Origin: Anaerosolibacter carboniphilus | Lineage (GTDB): Bacteria > Bacillota > Clostridia > Peptostreptococcales > Thermotaleaceae | DNA length: 64,000 bases | Reading direction: 5' to 3' | Assembly: GCF_014205875.1 (NCBI RefSeq) | Contig: NZ_JACHEN010000007.1 | Span: 62,001 to 126,000, forward strand | Shown: one piece after another, positions 46,245-54,281 of the stretch | Position numbering within the stretch: the first letter of the stretch is position 1 | Layout of the letters: each line of letters starts with the position of its first letter | The notes under the pieces: generated by a model | Databases searched by the model: none | The model's input: only the letters and a program-made list of their open reading frames with translations | What the model was told of the DNA's origin: nothing | Program-made: the position numbers and the translations under genes

Positions 46245-46970
46245 CTAGCCCATAATGAGCATTTGGAGTCCTATTAAAGACAATAAGATACTAACAAATT
46301 TCATGAAATTTTCTTTAGACATTTTTTCAATGATCTTCTTTCCACTCCATGTACCAAATATCATGGCAATTCCCATAAAAAGCCCAATGAAAATCTCCTT
46401 TGATCCTATGCCTAAATATTTCTGATAGACGATCGTTTTAGTGATATGCATTGCCACTGCTGTAACAGCTTCGCTAGAAATATAAGCAACCGGAGAAAGG
46501 TTTAATGATAGAAAAAGAGCGGCTCCAATTGGGCCAGCGCTTCCCACAAGACCGGAAATTAGCCCTACGATTCCACCTCCAATGAACATTACTCTATTAT
46601 TCGCCTCAAATTTCAACAGCTTATAATATTTTAGAATGACAAATAGAATAATAGCTGCCCCTATAGTTCTTGTTACGAGACTTTTGGGAATAGCAATAAA
46701 GGACAAAGACCCTATTATGCTCATAGGGATCGCTCCTAATATAAAGATTTTCACAGGTTTCCATTCAATCACCTTAAACCCCATGAATACCCTCGATAGG
46801 TTTCCAATTAGTTGTGCAATCGTAAGAATCGGAACAGCCAAAGTAGTACCTATTGTATTTGTGAGGAGTGGAAGCAACAGCAATGCTCCACCAAACCCTG
46901 CTGCACCAGATATCGCTGCAGCTAAAAAGCTGCCAACAAATAAAACCATGTATTGTGTGATATTTCCCAT
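46245..46970 (-). CDS. TauE/SafE (TSUP) family permease, transposon passenger
   Basis: The 241-residue protein has seven or eight membrane helices and two repeats typical of TSUP: S-G-A-A-G-F-G-G-A-L near residue 20 and G-S-A-G-P-I-G-A-A near 145. Members export sulfite, sulfoacetate or related small anions, and the substrate here is unknown. The ATG at 46970 follows AAAGGAG by 12 bases; upstream in-frame ATGs at 46982 and 47030 are alternatives. It lies 6 bases from the intact resolvase, suggesting co-transcription and acquisition as a pair. Confidence 0.82.
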   Translation of the reverse strand: MGNITQYMVLFVGSFLAAAISGAAGFGGALLLLPLLTNTIGTTLAVPILTIAQLIGNLSRVFMGFKVIEWKPVKIFILGAIPMSIIGSLSFIAIPKSLVTRTIGAAIILFVILKYYKLLKFEANNRVMFIGGGIVGLISGLVGSAGPIGAALFLSLNLSPVAYISSEAVTAVAMHITKTIVYQKYLGIGSKEIFIGLFMGIAMIFGTWSGKKIIEKMSKENFMKFVSILLSLIGLQMLIMG

Positions 46971-47036
46971 TCTATAAAACATCTCCTTTAATCCCTTCGG
47001 ATAACATATCAATCCTGTGGGTATATTCAATAAACT

Positions 47037-47600
47037 CTATAACCCACCAAGCTCTTTAACTCGACGATAAAAGGTGCCACGGTTCAAATTAAGTTTTTGC
47101 ATAGCATCAACAGCTGTAATTTCACCTTTTTTCCAAAGACCTATGACTTTATCCCAATCTTTTGGCTTATCAATTTTTGGTCTTCCAAACTGTTTTCCTT
47201 TGAGACGTGCAGCAACAATTCCTTCTCTTTGTCGCTGCAGGGTACTTTCTCTTTCAAGCTCTGATAAGGCTCCAAATATAGTAAGCATAAATCTACCCTG
47301 AGGAGTAGTAGTATCAATATTTTCTTTTAAGGATACCAGGTCTACCTTTTTATCTTGAAGTTGTTGTACGATGGAAAGCAAATCCCTTGTGCTACGGGCC
47401 AATCGGGATATACTTTCTATATATAGGGTGTCACCCTCCCTAACGTACTCAAGCATTTTTTTCAGTTGTGGTCTGTCTGTATTTTTTCCAGAGACTTTTT
47501 CCATAAAGAATTTATCAATTCCTAAATCAGATAAAGCCATTTCTTGTCTGTCCATATTCTGATCAGTGGTAGATACTCTTATATATCCAATTTTAGACAT
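47037..47600 (-). CDS. tnpR: Serine resolvase/recombinase (TnpR-type)
   Basis: The 187-residue protein is complete. It has I-G-Y-I-R-V-S-T with the catalytic Ser near residue 10, D-Q-N-M-D-R-Q, E-S-I-S-R-L-A-R-S near 65, L-E-R-E-S-T-L-Q-R-Q and a C-terminal HTH (A-V-D-A-M-Q-K-L-N-L-N-R-G-T-F-Y). It resolves cointegrates at res. GGAGAAC precedes the ATG. The repeats at 47638-47765 in front of it are the expected res site and probably also its operator. Confidence 0.92.
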   Translation of the reverse strand: MSKIGYIRVSTTDQNMDRQEMALSDLGIDKFFMEKVSGKNTDRPQLKKMLEYVREGDTLYIESISRLARSTRDLLSIVQQLQDKKVDLVSLKENIDTTTPQGRFMLTIFGALSELERESTLQRQREGIVAARLKGKQFGRPKIDKPKDWDKVIGLWKKGEITAVDAMQKLNLNRGTFYRRVKELGGL

Positions 47601-47637
47601 GTAAGTTCTCCTTTTTTTATAATTTTACCTCTACAAT

Positions 47638-47765
47638 ATATCACTTCTGTCACATAAATACCATGAATAATTTTGTGATGTCACAAAATATGAAATCAGA
47701 TATTTAGTGACATGATTTTCTAATGTCACAAAAGGTATACTTTTTGTGATTATATTTTATACAAT
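47638..47765. other. Candidate res site for the resolvase
   Basis: Upstream of tnpR on the minus strand lie several copies of the half-site TGTCACAAAA or its complement: TTTTGTGA-TG-TCACAAAA at 47671-47688, TTTAGTGACA and TGTCACAAAA at 47703-47733, TTTTTGTGAT at 47741, and TATCACTT/TGTCACA at 47639-47654. Three paired subsites over about 120 bases fit a Tn3-type res. Confidence 0.7.
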
Positions 47766-48019
47766 TAGATATTGGCGAGACCCCTTATTTGATTTATACC
47801 ATGTGGAATAGGATGCATACTGACTACAATTTTACATGGAGTATCTCCGTATGTTAACTTGGATAAATTTAAACATTGAAGTAAAATACCTAACTTTTTA
47901 ATCGGGAATCTTCAATCAAGTAATATCTATAACTAAAATATATTGGCAAAAAGTACTGCTTGTTAAATATTTAGAACATTGTAGATCTTAAGGATGGATT
48001 TAACAATTATATTTTGAAA

Positions 48020-48060
48020 TAGGGATAATACCAGCAACATGGTTGTTGGTATTATCCCTA
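48020..48060. repeat. Palindromic right end of the transposon
   Basis: The right arm (48042-48058, GTTGTTGGTATTATCCC) matches the complement of the left terminal repeat. The left arm is its near-perfect mirror (AGGGATAATACCAGCAAC). Two ends therefore face each other across ATG, a head-to-head arrangement that is unusual for a single Tn3 end. About 270 bases from here to 48332 contain no gene. Confidence 0.65.
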
Positions 48061-48331
48061 TTTGTAGAATCAAGTTAAAACTTTAAAGCAGTTATAGAAT
48101 ACATAAGAATAAATAAGTGATTGTTTATTATTTTGCAATTCCTAAACTACACTGTTTGAGGAAAGAATATTTATTGTTTGTATAATCCTGATATTATTGT
48201 ATTAGTAAACGATTAATTACAGATCATTTTAATGATTATTTGATTTGGTAGAACACATTATAAGCACAATAAAATCAGATAATAACAACTTAGTTATCGA
48301 AATTCTTACCCAATTTTCTGGAGAACATAAA

Positions 48332-48389
48332 AAAGAGTCTCTTTGGTAGTTATGATTGTAAGCTAAAATCATTGCCAAAGAGACTCTTT
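48332..48389. terminator. Bidirectional terminator after the ferredoxin gene
   Basis: AAAGAGTCTCTTTGG pairs perfectly with CCAAAGAGACTCTTT, and the loop can pair further (ATGATT/AATCAT). It lies directly downstream of the ferredoxin stop on the minus strand. Confidence 0.8.
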
Positions 48390-48393
48390 GAAT

Positions 48394-48618
48394 TTAGTAT
48401 GAAGTATAATTATTCGTATTTATGAGAGTATCATCTATTGTAATAGACCAAGTAGGGCAGATAGATTCAGCATGCCTAGCCATCATAAGTAATTCGCCAC
48501 TAAGTTCTGTATCTAAGGATATAGGTTTGCCATTAATATCTGTTTGGAAAACATCAGGGCACACCCCACCACACAAACCACAATACATACATGAGTTTTT
48601 ATTGATAAAGGCTTTCAT
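48394..48618 (-). CDS. Small ferredoxin, one [4Fe-4S] cluster
   Basis: The 74-residue protein has N-S-C-M-Y-C-G-L-C-G-G-V-C-P near residue 9 and a later I-C-P-T near 54. The latter supplies the remote cysteine of a single-cluster ferredoxin like those of Thermotoga and clostridia. The first motif has one extra Cys. It carries electrons in the cytoplasm, and the partner is unknown. AGGAG lies 8 bases before the ATG at 48618; ATGs at 48627 and 48624 overlap the ribosome site. Confidence 0.85.
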   Translation of the reverse strand: MKAFINKNSCMYCGLCGGVCPDVFQTDINGKPISLDTELSGELLMMARHAESICPTWSITIDDTLINTNNYTSY

Positions 48619-48920
48619 GGACATCACTCCTATTATCTTTTAGATAGACGCTGCTAATCTACAAGTACTTCATACATTTGATATGAAACGACTTGTTTTA
48701 AGTTATTTCCCTAAAATCGATGGATTATACAATAATGATGTTAGAATAGATTGAAAGATATAATTGCATATAGATTGAAGAAGGACTGTAGATTAGAGGA
48801 TATAATAATCGTGAAAAGATAATATTAAAAGATCATACGCTAGAAATGTAATTCTTGGCCATTATATAATGAATATATTATTGAACAAAACTAAAATGTA
48901 GAGTATAAGGATGGATTACC

Positions 48921-49631
48921 ATGGATGGACAGAAAAAGATTTTGATAATTGACGATGAACACATGATCACGGATGTAGTGAGAAGCTACTTGGAGCACAG
49001 TGAGTTTAGCGTTCATGTGGAGCATAATGGAAAGGAAGGATTAAAGGCATTTAGGGATGTTAAACCAGACCTGGTAGTGCTGGATCTCATGCTCCCAGAT
49101 TTATCGGGAGAAGAGATCTGTAAAGAGATCAGAAGGAGTTCACGGACACCGATTATCATGTTAACTGCAAAGGTTGAAGAAGAAGATATATTGACAGGTC
49201 TAGACATTGGTGCTGATGACTATATGACGAAGCCCTTTAGCGGGAAGCAATTAGTAGGAAGGGTGAAAGCAGTCTTAAGACGAACAGAGAGCGACCCAGT
49301 ACCCCTTTTTAATATAATGACCTTTAATGATGGAGACTTAGAAATTAATCTGATAAACAATGAAGTTAGAAAAAAAGGGGAATTGATAAAACTAACGCCC
49401 AGTGAATATAAGATACTCCTTTCGTTGGTAAAGTACCCGAATAAAACCTATACTCGGGATGAACTGATTTATGTTGCATTGGGGGAAGATTTTGAAGGGT
49501 ATGATCGGATTATCGATACACATATAAAGAAGCTAAGGCAGAAGGTGGAAGACGATCTAAAGAACCCTAAGTATATTCAAACCGTCCATGGATTTGGATA
49601 TAAGTTTGGAGGCGGAAAGAATGAAGCATAA
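48921..49631 (+). CDS. OmpR/PhoB-family response regulator
   Basis: The 236-residue protein has a receiver domain at 6-118, with I-I-D-D-E, the phosphorylated Asp in L-V-V-L-D-L-M-L-P-D and K109-like K-P-F. A winged-helix DNA-binding domain (about 135-230) follows, ending in T-V-H-G-F-G-Y-K-F. AAGGATGG precedes the ATG. It overlaps the histidine kinase gene by 11 bases. It is closely similar to the regulator at 63525. A direct repeat of the PhoB type lies before the next gene (51032). Confidence 0.92.
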   Translation: MDGQKKILIIDDEHMITDVVRSYLEHSEFSVHVEHNGKEGLKAFRDVKPDLVVLDLMLPDLSGEEICKEIRRSSRTPIIMLTAKVEEEDILTGLDIGADDYMTKPFSGKQLVGRVKAVLRRTESDPVPLFNIMTFNDGDLEINLINNEVRKKGELIKLTPSEYKILLSLVKYPNKTYTRDELIYVALGEDFEGYDRIIDTHIKKLRQKVEDDLKNPKYIQTVHGFGYKFGGGKNEA

Positions 49632-51003
49632 ATTGAGGACAAAGCTATCCATCACCCATGGGATCATTACTTTAGCTACTATTACGATTATTGTATTATT
49701 ATCTAATTTGCTAGTGGATAAACAATTTATTGGTTTTGTAAAAGACAGTAATCAAAGAAAGATCGATAATATTGTTCATGATATTATGCATCAGTATCAT
49801 GAAGAATGGAACATAAAGAAGATCGAAGAGACAAGCCTAAGAGCATTGGAAGATGGTTTGGTTATATCTATCGTTGATTCTACTGGAAAGATTATATATG
49901 ATACTGAAAAAGCTACTAAAAAGAAGATAGAAGAATTATTAAGTCCTATCAATCGTAATATGAGAGAGCATTTTCACTCTTGGAGAGGTGAATTAGAGAC
50001 AAAAAGAATTTCCTTAGCACATGGACACGAGAACACTGGGGAATTAATTATAACCTACTATGGACCGTTCTATTTTACTGAGAGAGATTCGAGCTTTATC
50101 CGTTCTTTACATGATGTATTAAACATTACTAGAATTATTTCTGTAATTTGCGCTCTAATTCTAGGGTTTGTTATCGCAAAACAGATTAGTAATCCTATAA
50201 CAAAGGCCATACAGGTCACAAAAGAAATTGCGAAAGGAAATTTAAAGGAACGAATCCGTGTGAAATCTGATATGGTCGAGATAAAAGAATTATCAGATTC
50301 GGTTAATTTACTTGCGAGTACATTAGAAGAACAAGAAGGCATAAGAAAAAGAATTGTAGCAGATGTTTCTCACGAATTAAGAACGCCATTATCTGCGATT
50401 CAAATTAACATGGAGGCCTTGGTAGATGGCGTGCTTCAACCTACCCATGGAAGGCTTGAGGGAATATATAAAGAAGTTCTTAGGGTGAATCGCCTGGTAG
50501 GCGACCTGACTAAACTAGCAAAGTATGAGAGCCGAATAGAGAAAATAAATAATAGAAAATTTAATATTAAGAAGGTTATTGAATCTATTGTCACGACTTT
50601 TGAAACGGAAATTCAAAGAAAAAGTCTAGCTGTCACCGTAAGGAGTGGTGTCCAGGAGATTTTTGGTGATGAAGACAAACTTAGTCAAGTGATCGTAAAT
50701 ATTCTCTCAAATAGTGTTAAATACAGTAAGGAATCAGGGTCTATAACTATAGAAACAGCAGAACAAGAAAATAACTTTGTGATAAAAATCCGGGATGAGG
50801 GTATTGGAATACCAGCTGAGGATTTACCATATATTTTTGAGAGATTTTATCGCGTAGATAAATCGAGGGATAAAGCCACAGGAGGATCAGGCATTGGCCT
50901 TACGATTACAAAGGAAATCATTGAGGCCCATGGAGGGACAATTACTTTGGATAGTAAGTTAGGCGAAGGTACTGAAACCACTATTGTATTACCGAAACAA
51001 TAA
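49621..51003 (+). CDS. PhoR/WalK-like sensor histidine kinase
   Basis: The 460-residue protein has helices at about 8-28 and 160-182 bounding an extracytoplasmic domain of about 130 residues. HAMP (183-236) and HisKA with D-V-S-H-E-L-R-T-P follow near 250, then HATPase_c with N near N-I-L-S-N-S-V-K-Y, D-E-G-I-G-I and G-G-S-G-I-G-L. The outer domain is charged (many K/E/R), with no named fold that I recognise. The ATG at 49621 has GGAGG upstream and overlaps the regulator stop. Confidence 0.9.
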   Translation: MKHKLRTKLSITHGIITLATITIIVLLSNLLVDKQFIGFVKDSNQRKIDNIVHDIMHQYHEEWNIKKIEETSLRALEDGLVISIVDSTGKIIYDTEKATKKKIEELLSPINRNMREHFHSWRGELETKRISLAHGHENTGELIITYYGPFYFTERDSSFIRSLHDVLNITRIISVICALILGFVIAKQISNPITKAIQVTKEIAKGNLKERIRVKSDMVEIKELSDSVNLLASTLEEQEGIRKRIVADVSHELRTPLSAIQINMEALVDGVLQPTHGRLEGIYKEVLRVNRLVGDLTKLAKYESRIEKINNRKFNIKKVIESIVTTFETEIQRKSLAVTVRSGVQEIFGDEDKLSQVIVNILSNSVKYSKESGSITIETAEQENNFVIKIRDEGIGIPAEDLPYIFERFYRVDKSRDKATGGSGIGLTITKEIIEAHGGTITLDSKLGEGTETTIVLPKQ

Positions 51004-51031
51004 TAACAAAATAGAATTTTCTTCATTTCTC

Positions 51032-51063
51032 TTCACAAAATCTTCACAAGAAGTTCGTAGTAT
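51032..51063 (+). promoter_or_regulatory. PhoB-type direct-repeat box and promoter before the glycosyltransferase
   Basis: TTCACA (51032-51037), 5 bases, TTCACA (51043-51048), then 9 bases and TAGTAT (51058-51063) as the -10. A third degenerate TTCGTA continues the 11-base period at 51054. OmpR/PhoB-family regulators bind direct repeats with an 11-base period, replacing the -35. The spacing equals that at 61880 and 62823. Confidence 0.65.
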
Positions 51064-51114
51064 TAAACCATAAAGAACAGACAACTTGTGAAATTGTATA
51101 AGGAGAGATGATAG

Positions 51115-51852
51115 ATGAAGAGACCAGCCATATCTTTAATTATACCTGCATATAACGAAGAGAAAAGAATTTATAATACATTGTTATCGGTAAGCAAAGC
51201 AGCAAGACTTTTTGAAGTAGAAACAAATGAGAAAATAGAGATTATTGTGGTTGATAACAATTCAAAGGATCGAACAGCAGAAATAGCCCAGATATTTGGC
51301 GTAAGAATCGTGCAGGAAGAACGTCATATCATATCTGCAGTAAGAAATACTGGGGCTAAAGCTGCTCAGGGTGATATATTGTGCTTCTTGGATGCAGATA
51401 GCGAGGTGAGTGAGAACATATTTAATTTGGTTTACCAAGCTATGCAGACAGGGGAGTATATCGGTGGTGGTGCAAAAATGAAGTTAGATCAGGATGGATT
51501 ATTCTATAAAGGACTGTCCTTCGGATCGCTTGTGATGTCTTACATCACAGGAGTAAGTGCAGTATTGATCTATACAAAACGGGAAACCTTTGAGAAGCTT
51601 GGTGGGTTTGATGAGAAGTATTATGCAGGGGAAGACTTGAAATTCATATTTAACCTTCGGAAAGAAGGAAAGAGACTAGGAAAGCAGTTTAAAAATATCT
51701 ACAATGGATATGTAGTAACATCTGCAAGAAAGTTTAATGCCATGAGTTTAAAAGATATCACCTTGTTTGCTAGACTGCTTGTCAATAATAGGATGATGAC
51801 GAATCCAGAATACTGCTATACATGGTATGATTTAAGTAAACGGGGAGAGTAA
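51115..51852 (+). CDS. Family 2 glycosyltransferase
   Basis: The 245-residue protein has a GT-A fold: I-I-P-A-Y-N-E-E at 7-14, D-N-N-S-K-D-R-T near 47, L-D-A-D-S near 90 (DXD) and A-G-E-D-L-K-F near 175. It uses a nucleotide sugar, and the acceptor may be a lipid or wall polymer. No transmembrane segment is evident beyond a hydrophobic stretch near 140-155. It sits after the two-component genes behind a PhoB-type box and is probably their target. A duplicate of its 3' end lies at 52311. Confidence 0.85.
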   Translation: MKRPAISLIIPAYNEEKRIYNTLLSVSKAARLFEVETNEKIEIIVVDNNSKDRTAEIAQIFGVRIVQEERHIISAVRNTGAKAAQGDILCFLDADSEVSENIFNLVYQAMQTGEYIGGGAKMKLDQDGLFYKGLSFGSLVMSYITGVSAVLIYTKRETFEKLGGFDEKYYAGEDLKFIFNLRKEGKRLGKQFKNIYNGYVVTSARKFNAMSLKDITLFARLLVNNRMMTNPEYCYTWYDLSKRGE

Positions 51853-52063
51853 GAAGAAAGTTAATTGTATGCGATTGCTTTAAGATCTCTTACGAAGTGG
51901 AATATATGTGAATAAAATTATGCTAAGCCTACCTTTGTATTTTCTAAACCTTAAATCTTGTAAATTTATTAATCAACGGGATTGGAGAACCATAGGATAA
52001 AAAATGGCACAAAAATTGCAATGATTCTAGTTCGCGTTTTATTATATTAGAGGAGGTGTCTAT

Positions 52064-52231
52064 ATGGGCTGTTGTGGTGGAGGTCATCAAAATCATCATT
52101 CAACTAGAAATCAAACAAATAATGAGATGAAACACCAAAATCATCATCAAGAAAAAAATACTTTTTCTGCTTATTTACCTATGTTTGTAGTGCTAGGACT
52201 TGGATTGGCAGTACTGTATTTCTTTAAGTAA
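52064..52231 (+). CDS. 55-residue Cys/His-rich membrane miniprotein
   Basis: AGGAGGTG precedes the ATG. The product begins M-G-C-C-G-G-G-H, then a His/Asn/Gln-rich segment (about 8-30; eight His in all) and one membrane helix (about 37-54), ending F-F-K. The vicinal Cys pair and His cluster suit metal binding, in line with the copper genes nearby. A strong palindromic terminator follows at once, so it is a complete single-gene unit. I know no family name for it. Confidence 0.7.
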   Translation: MGCCGGGHQNHHSTRNQTNNEMKHQNHHQEKNTFSAYLPMFVVLGLGLAVLYFFK

Positions 52232-52232
52232 T

Positions 52233-52268
52233 CGAGTAGGAGCTGAATAATTATTCAGCTCCTACTCG
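52233..52268 (+). terminator. 36-base palindromic terminator
   Basis: CGAGTAGGAGCTGAATAA and its exact complement follow the miniprotein stop by one base. The T-run is weak (GGTTT). Confidence 0.75.
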
Positions 52269-52310
52269 GTTTCAAAGTTTAGTGGGCATATATCAAATCG
52301 AATATATGGC

Positions 52311-52400
52311 AATCTTACTTTATTTGCTAGATTGCTTCTTAATAATAGGATGATGACAAATCTAGAATATGGCTATACTTGGTATGATTTAAGTAAATGA
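52311..52400 (+). pseudogene. Duplicated 3' fragment of the glycosyltransferase gene
   Basis: This frame encodes N-L-T-L-F-A-R-L-L-L-N-N-R-M-M-T-N-L-E-Y, then G-Y-T-W-Y-D-L-S-K and stop. That is nearly identical to the last 28 residues of the glycosyltransferase at 51115-51852 (L-F-A-R-L-L-V-N-N-R-M-M-T-N). The rest of the gene is missing. It is a relic of a tandem paralogue that was deleted or of a recombination event. Confidence 0.8.
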
Positions 52401-52467
52401 GGAGAATGGCTAAGCGGTGGAAATACGTATAAGTGAAAAAGTAAAGAAAAGTTTATTTCATAAAGAC

Positions 52468-52496
52468 AAAAAGCCACTTTCATGATGTGGCTTTTT
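52468..52496 (+). terminator. Rho-independent terminator
   Basis: AAAAAGCCAC pairs with GTGGCTTTTT around a 9-base loop, downstream of the glycosyltransferase fragment. The 160 bases to the GDPD gene are AT-rich and empty. Confidence 0.85.
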
Positions 52497-52657
52497 ACAT
52501 TATTTAGGTGCCTTCATATCTATAGCAGCTTATTGAGGATAAAATCTATTTATACTGTAGTTCAATCACAAGACTTGTTTTATGGATAGATATGAAACAT
52601 AAAAGAGACAAATTTAGAAAGCAAGGAATATATTGAATATGGAAGGGGTTGGTATCG

Positions 52658-53383
52658 TTGAAGAGACCTTTGGTTATTGCCCATAGAGGTGCATCGGGAG
52701 ATGCTCCTGAGAATACACTTGCTGCCTATAAAAAGGCATTAGATTTTGGAGCTGATGGCATTGAGATAGATATACATTTAAGTAAAGATGGACGTTTAAT
52801 CGTATGTCATGATGAGAAAGTGGATCGAACAACAGATGGAAAAGGTCTTATAAACGACATGACACTGCGGGAGATAAAAAGATTAGATGCTGGTAGCTGG
52901 TATGGGGAAGCCTATCGGGGAGAAAAGATTCTTGTGCTAGAGGAAGTACTAGATCTTTTAAGAGAGAAAGATATTCTATTAAATATTGAATTAAAAAATG
53001 GAATTATTCCCTATAGACAGTTGGAAGAAAAAGTGCTCCAGCGAATTAAAGACTATCGTATGAAAGAGAAAATTATTATCTCTTCGTTTAATCACACTAG
53101 CCTAATGAAAATAAAACAATTAAATCAATCAATAAAAACGGGTGTCTTGTATGTGGCAGCTCTTGTAGAGCCATGGGAATATGCTAAAAAAATAAAAGCG
53201 GATGCGCTCCATCCGTTATTCTATAATATTAGACCCGAACTCGTTAGAAACTGTCGACAAAGCAGCATAGATATTAATACTTTTGTCGTAAATGAGGCAA
53301 TAGAACTTTCGCTAATTTCAAAATTAGGTGTATCAGGAATTATAACCAACTATCCTGATCGAGCCAGACGAATTATTGGGTGA
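52658..53383 (+). CDS. Glycerophosphodiester phosphodiesterase (GlpQ/UgpQ-type)
   Basis: The 241-residue TIM-barrel enzyme has A-H-R-G-A-S-G-x-x-P-E-N-T near residue 7, E-I-D-I-H near 37 (metal ligands) and C-H-D-E near 50 (catalytic His). It hydrolyses glycerophosphodiesters to sn-glycerol-3-phosphate and an alcohol. There is no signal peptide, so it is cytoplasmic. TTG at 52658 is preferred, with GGAAGGGG 9 bases before; TTG at 52649 is too close. In Bacillus, glpQ belongs to the Pho regulon, which fits the PhoB-type genes upstream. Confidence 0.87.
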   Translation: MKRPLVIAHRGASGDAPENTLAAYKKALDFGADGIEIDIHLSKDGRLIVCHDEKVDRTTDGKGLINDMTLREIKRLDAGSWYGEAYRGEKILVLEEVLDLLREKDILLNIELKNGIIPYRQLEEKVLQRIKDYRMKEKIIISSFNHTSLMKIKQLNQSIKTGVLYVAALVEPWEYAKKIKADALHPLFYNIRPELVRNCRQSSIDINTFVVNEAIELSLISKLGVSGIITNYPDRARRIIG

Positions 53384-53532
53384 TTATGTTAAGGGGGCAA
53401 AACTATTAATAGATATTGATTATCAGGAAGAATCAGTTCTTATACTAATGAGCTAGATAAGATGAACCCCTATATATCAAAGAGAATTTTGGAAGTGTAA
53501 ATATATAAAATAGAAATAAGGGGGAAATATGA

Positions 53533-53928
53533 ATGCCTGAGCATATTCCAGAACATTCTCATATGGAGTATGGGAACTATGATCAAATGATGATGTATCA
53601 TATGATGCATCACGAACAACTTATAAGAACAATTCAAGATTGTGAGGTAATTTGCGAACACATGATTGCCTATTTAAAACACATGCCTGATGTTCATACG
53701 AGAGTAGTCCAACTGCATCTATTACGCGATTGTGCAGATATATGCGGATTAACTGCTAAATATATCGCACGTAACAGCACTTTTGCAAAGCATATTGCAA
53801 ATATTTGTGTCTGTATTTGTGAAGTGTGTGGTGGAGAGTGCGCAAGATTTTCAGATCCTAAATCACAAAACTGCGCGAGGGTTTGCCTACATTGCGCACA
53901 ACAATGTCGTGCATTTGTTATGATGTAA
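53533..53928 (+). CDS. Csp-like four-helix-bundle copper-storage protein (DUF326)
   Basis: The 131-residue protein has a Met/His-rich N-terminus (M-M-M-Y-H-M-M-H-H) followed by four helices with thirteen cysteines in C-x3-C repeats (D-C-E-V-I-C, D-C-A-D-I-C, C-V-C-I-C-E-V-C, C-A-R-V-C). Thirteen Cys is also the number reported for Csp1. It has no signal peptide, so it should be cytosolic (Csp3-like) and store Cu(I). The ATG at 53533 has a GGGGG site. It lies inside the copper island before NhaC and CopA. Confidence 0.85.
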   Translation: MPEHIPEHSHMEYGNYDQMMMYHMMHHEQLIRTIQDCEVICEHMIAYLKHMPDVHTRVVQLHLLRDCADICGLTAKYIARNSTFAKHIANICVCICEVCGGECARFSDPKSQNCARVCLHCAQQCRAFVMM

Positions 53929-54015
53929 TACCATTGTGAAGTTGTTAGTAAGTTATTCTCATAAAAGAGAATATAATAAGAATAATTATTATGAATAAAA
54001 TATGGGTGATGTTCA

Positions 54016-54049
54016 ATCAAAGGCTACCAAGGATATGGCAGCCTTTGAT
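54016..54049 (+). terminator. Terminator-like hairpin after the Csp gene
   Basis: ATCAAAGGCT pairs with AGCCTTTGAT around a 14-base loop. A second small dyad, CCTAGCA/TGCTAGG, follows near 54097. The gap to NhaC (54282) has no supported gene. Confidence 0.55.
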
Positions 54050-54281
54050 TCTTGTTAATTGATATTTTAATATTCTACATTCTACGAATTTTTAAGCCTA
54101 GCAATCATACTGCTAGGGGGCTGTCCATTACTAGATTGAAGAAAGTTTGTAGAATATTAAAATTTGAGAAACAAATACTAAACTTGAAATATCTTGTTCG
54201 CATACTAAAAATTTCACTCTTGAATTTGAGTAGGAAGCATTTAATATTTTAAAGTATTTTAAGGAAAGAGGATGATTATAT

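Larger units (their letters stand above)
42564..48058. mobile_element. Tn3-family transposon with TauE/SafE passenger
   Basis: The left end GGGGTAATACCAGCAACCG resembles Tn3-family (Tn4430-like) ends and is matched at 48037-48058 by its reverse complement with 3 mismatches in 22. Inside, all on the minus strand, are a resolvase with res, a TSUP permease, a truncated resolvase and TnpA. The five bases outside the ends (TACAT and TATTT) are not identical. No clean target duplication is therefore seen, and the right end could be rearranged. Confidence 0.8.

Noticed and set aside
47638..47765. Repeats considered as a CRISPR array
   Set aside because: The half-sites are short, paired and irregularly spaced upstream of a resolvase, as expected for res; there are no spacers.
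48020..48060. Palindrome read as a simple terminator
   Set aside because: No gene ends nearby and the arms match the transposon terminal repeat, so an end repeat explains it better.
48257..48358. Short frame of about 35 codons between transposon and ferredoxin terminator
   Set aside because: It starts at TTG without a ribosome site and its end lies in the terminator stem.
54052..54252. 66-codon forward frame before nhaC
   Set aside because: It has no ribosome site, covers small dyads and AT-rich sequence, and shows no recognisable motif.
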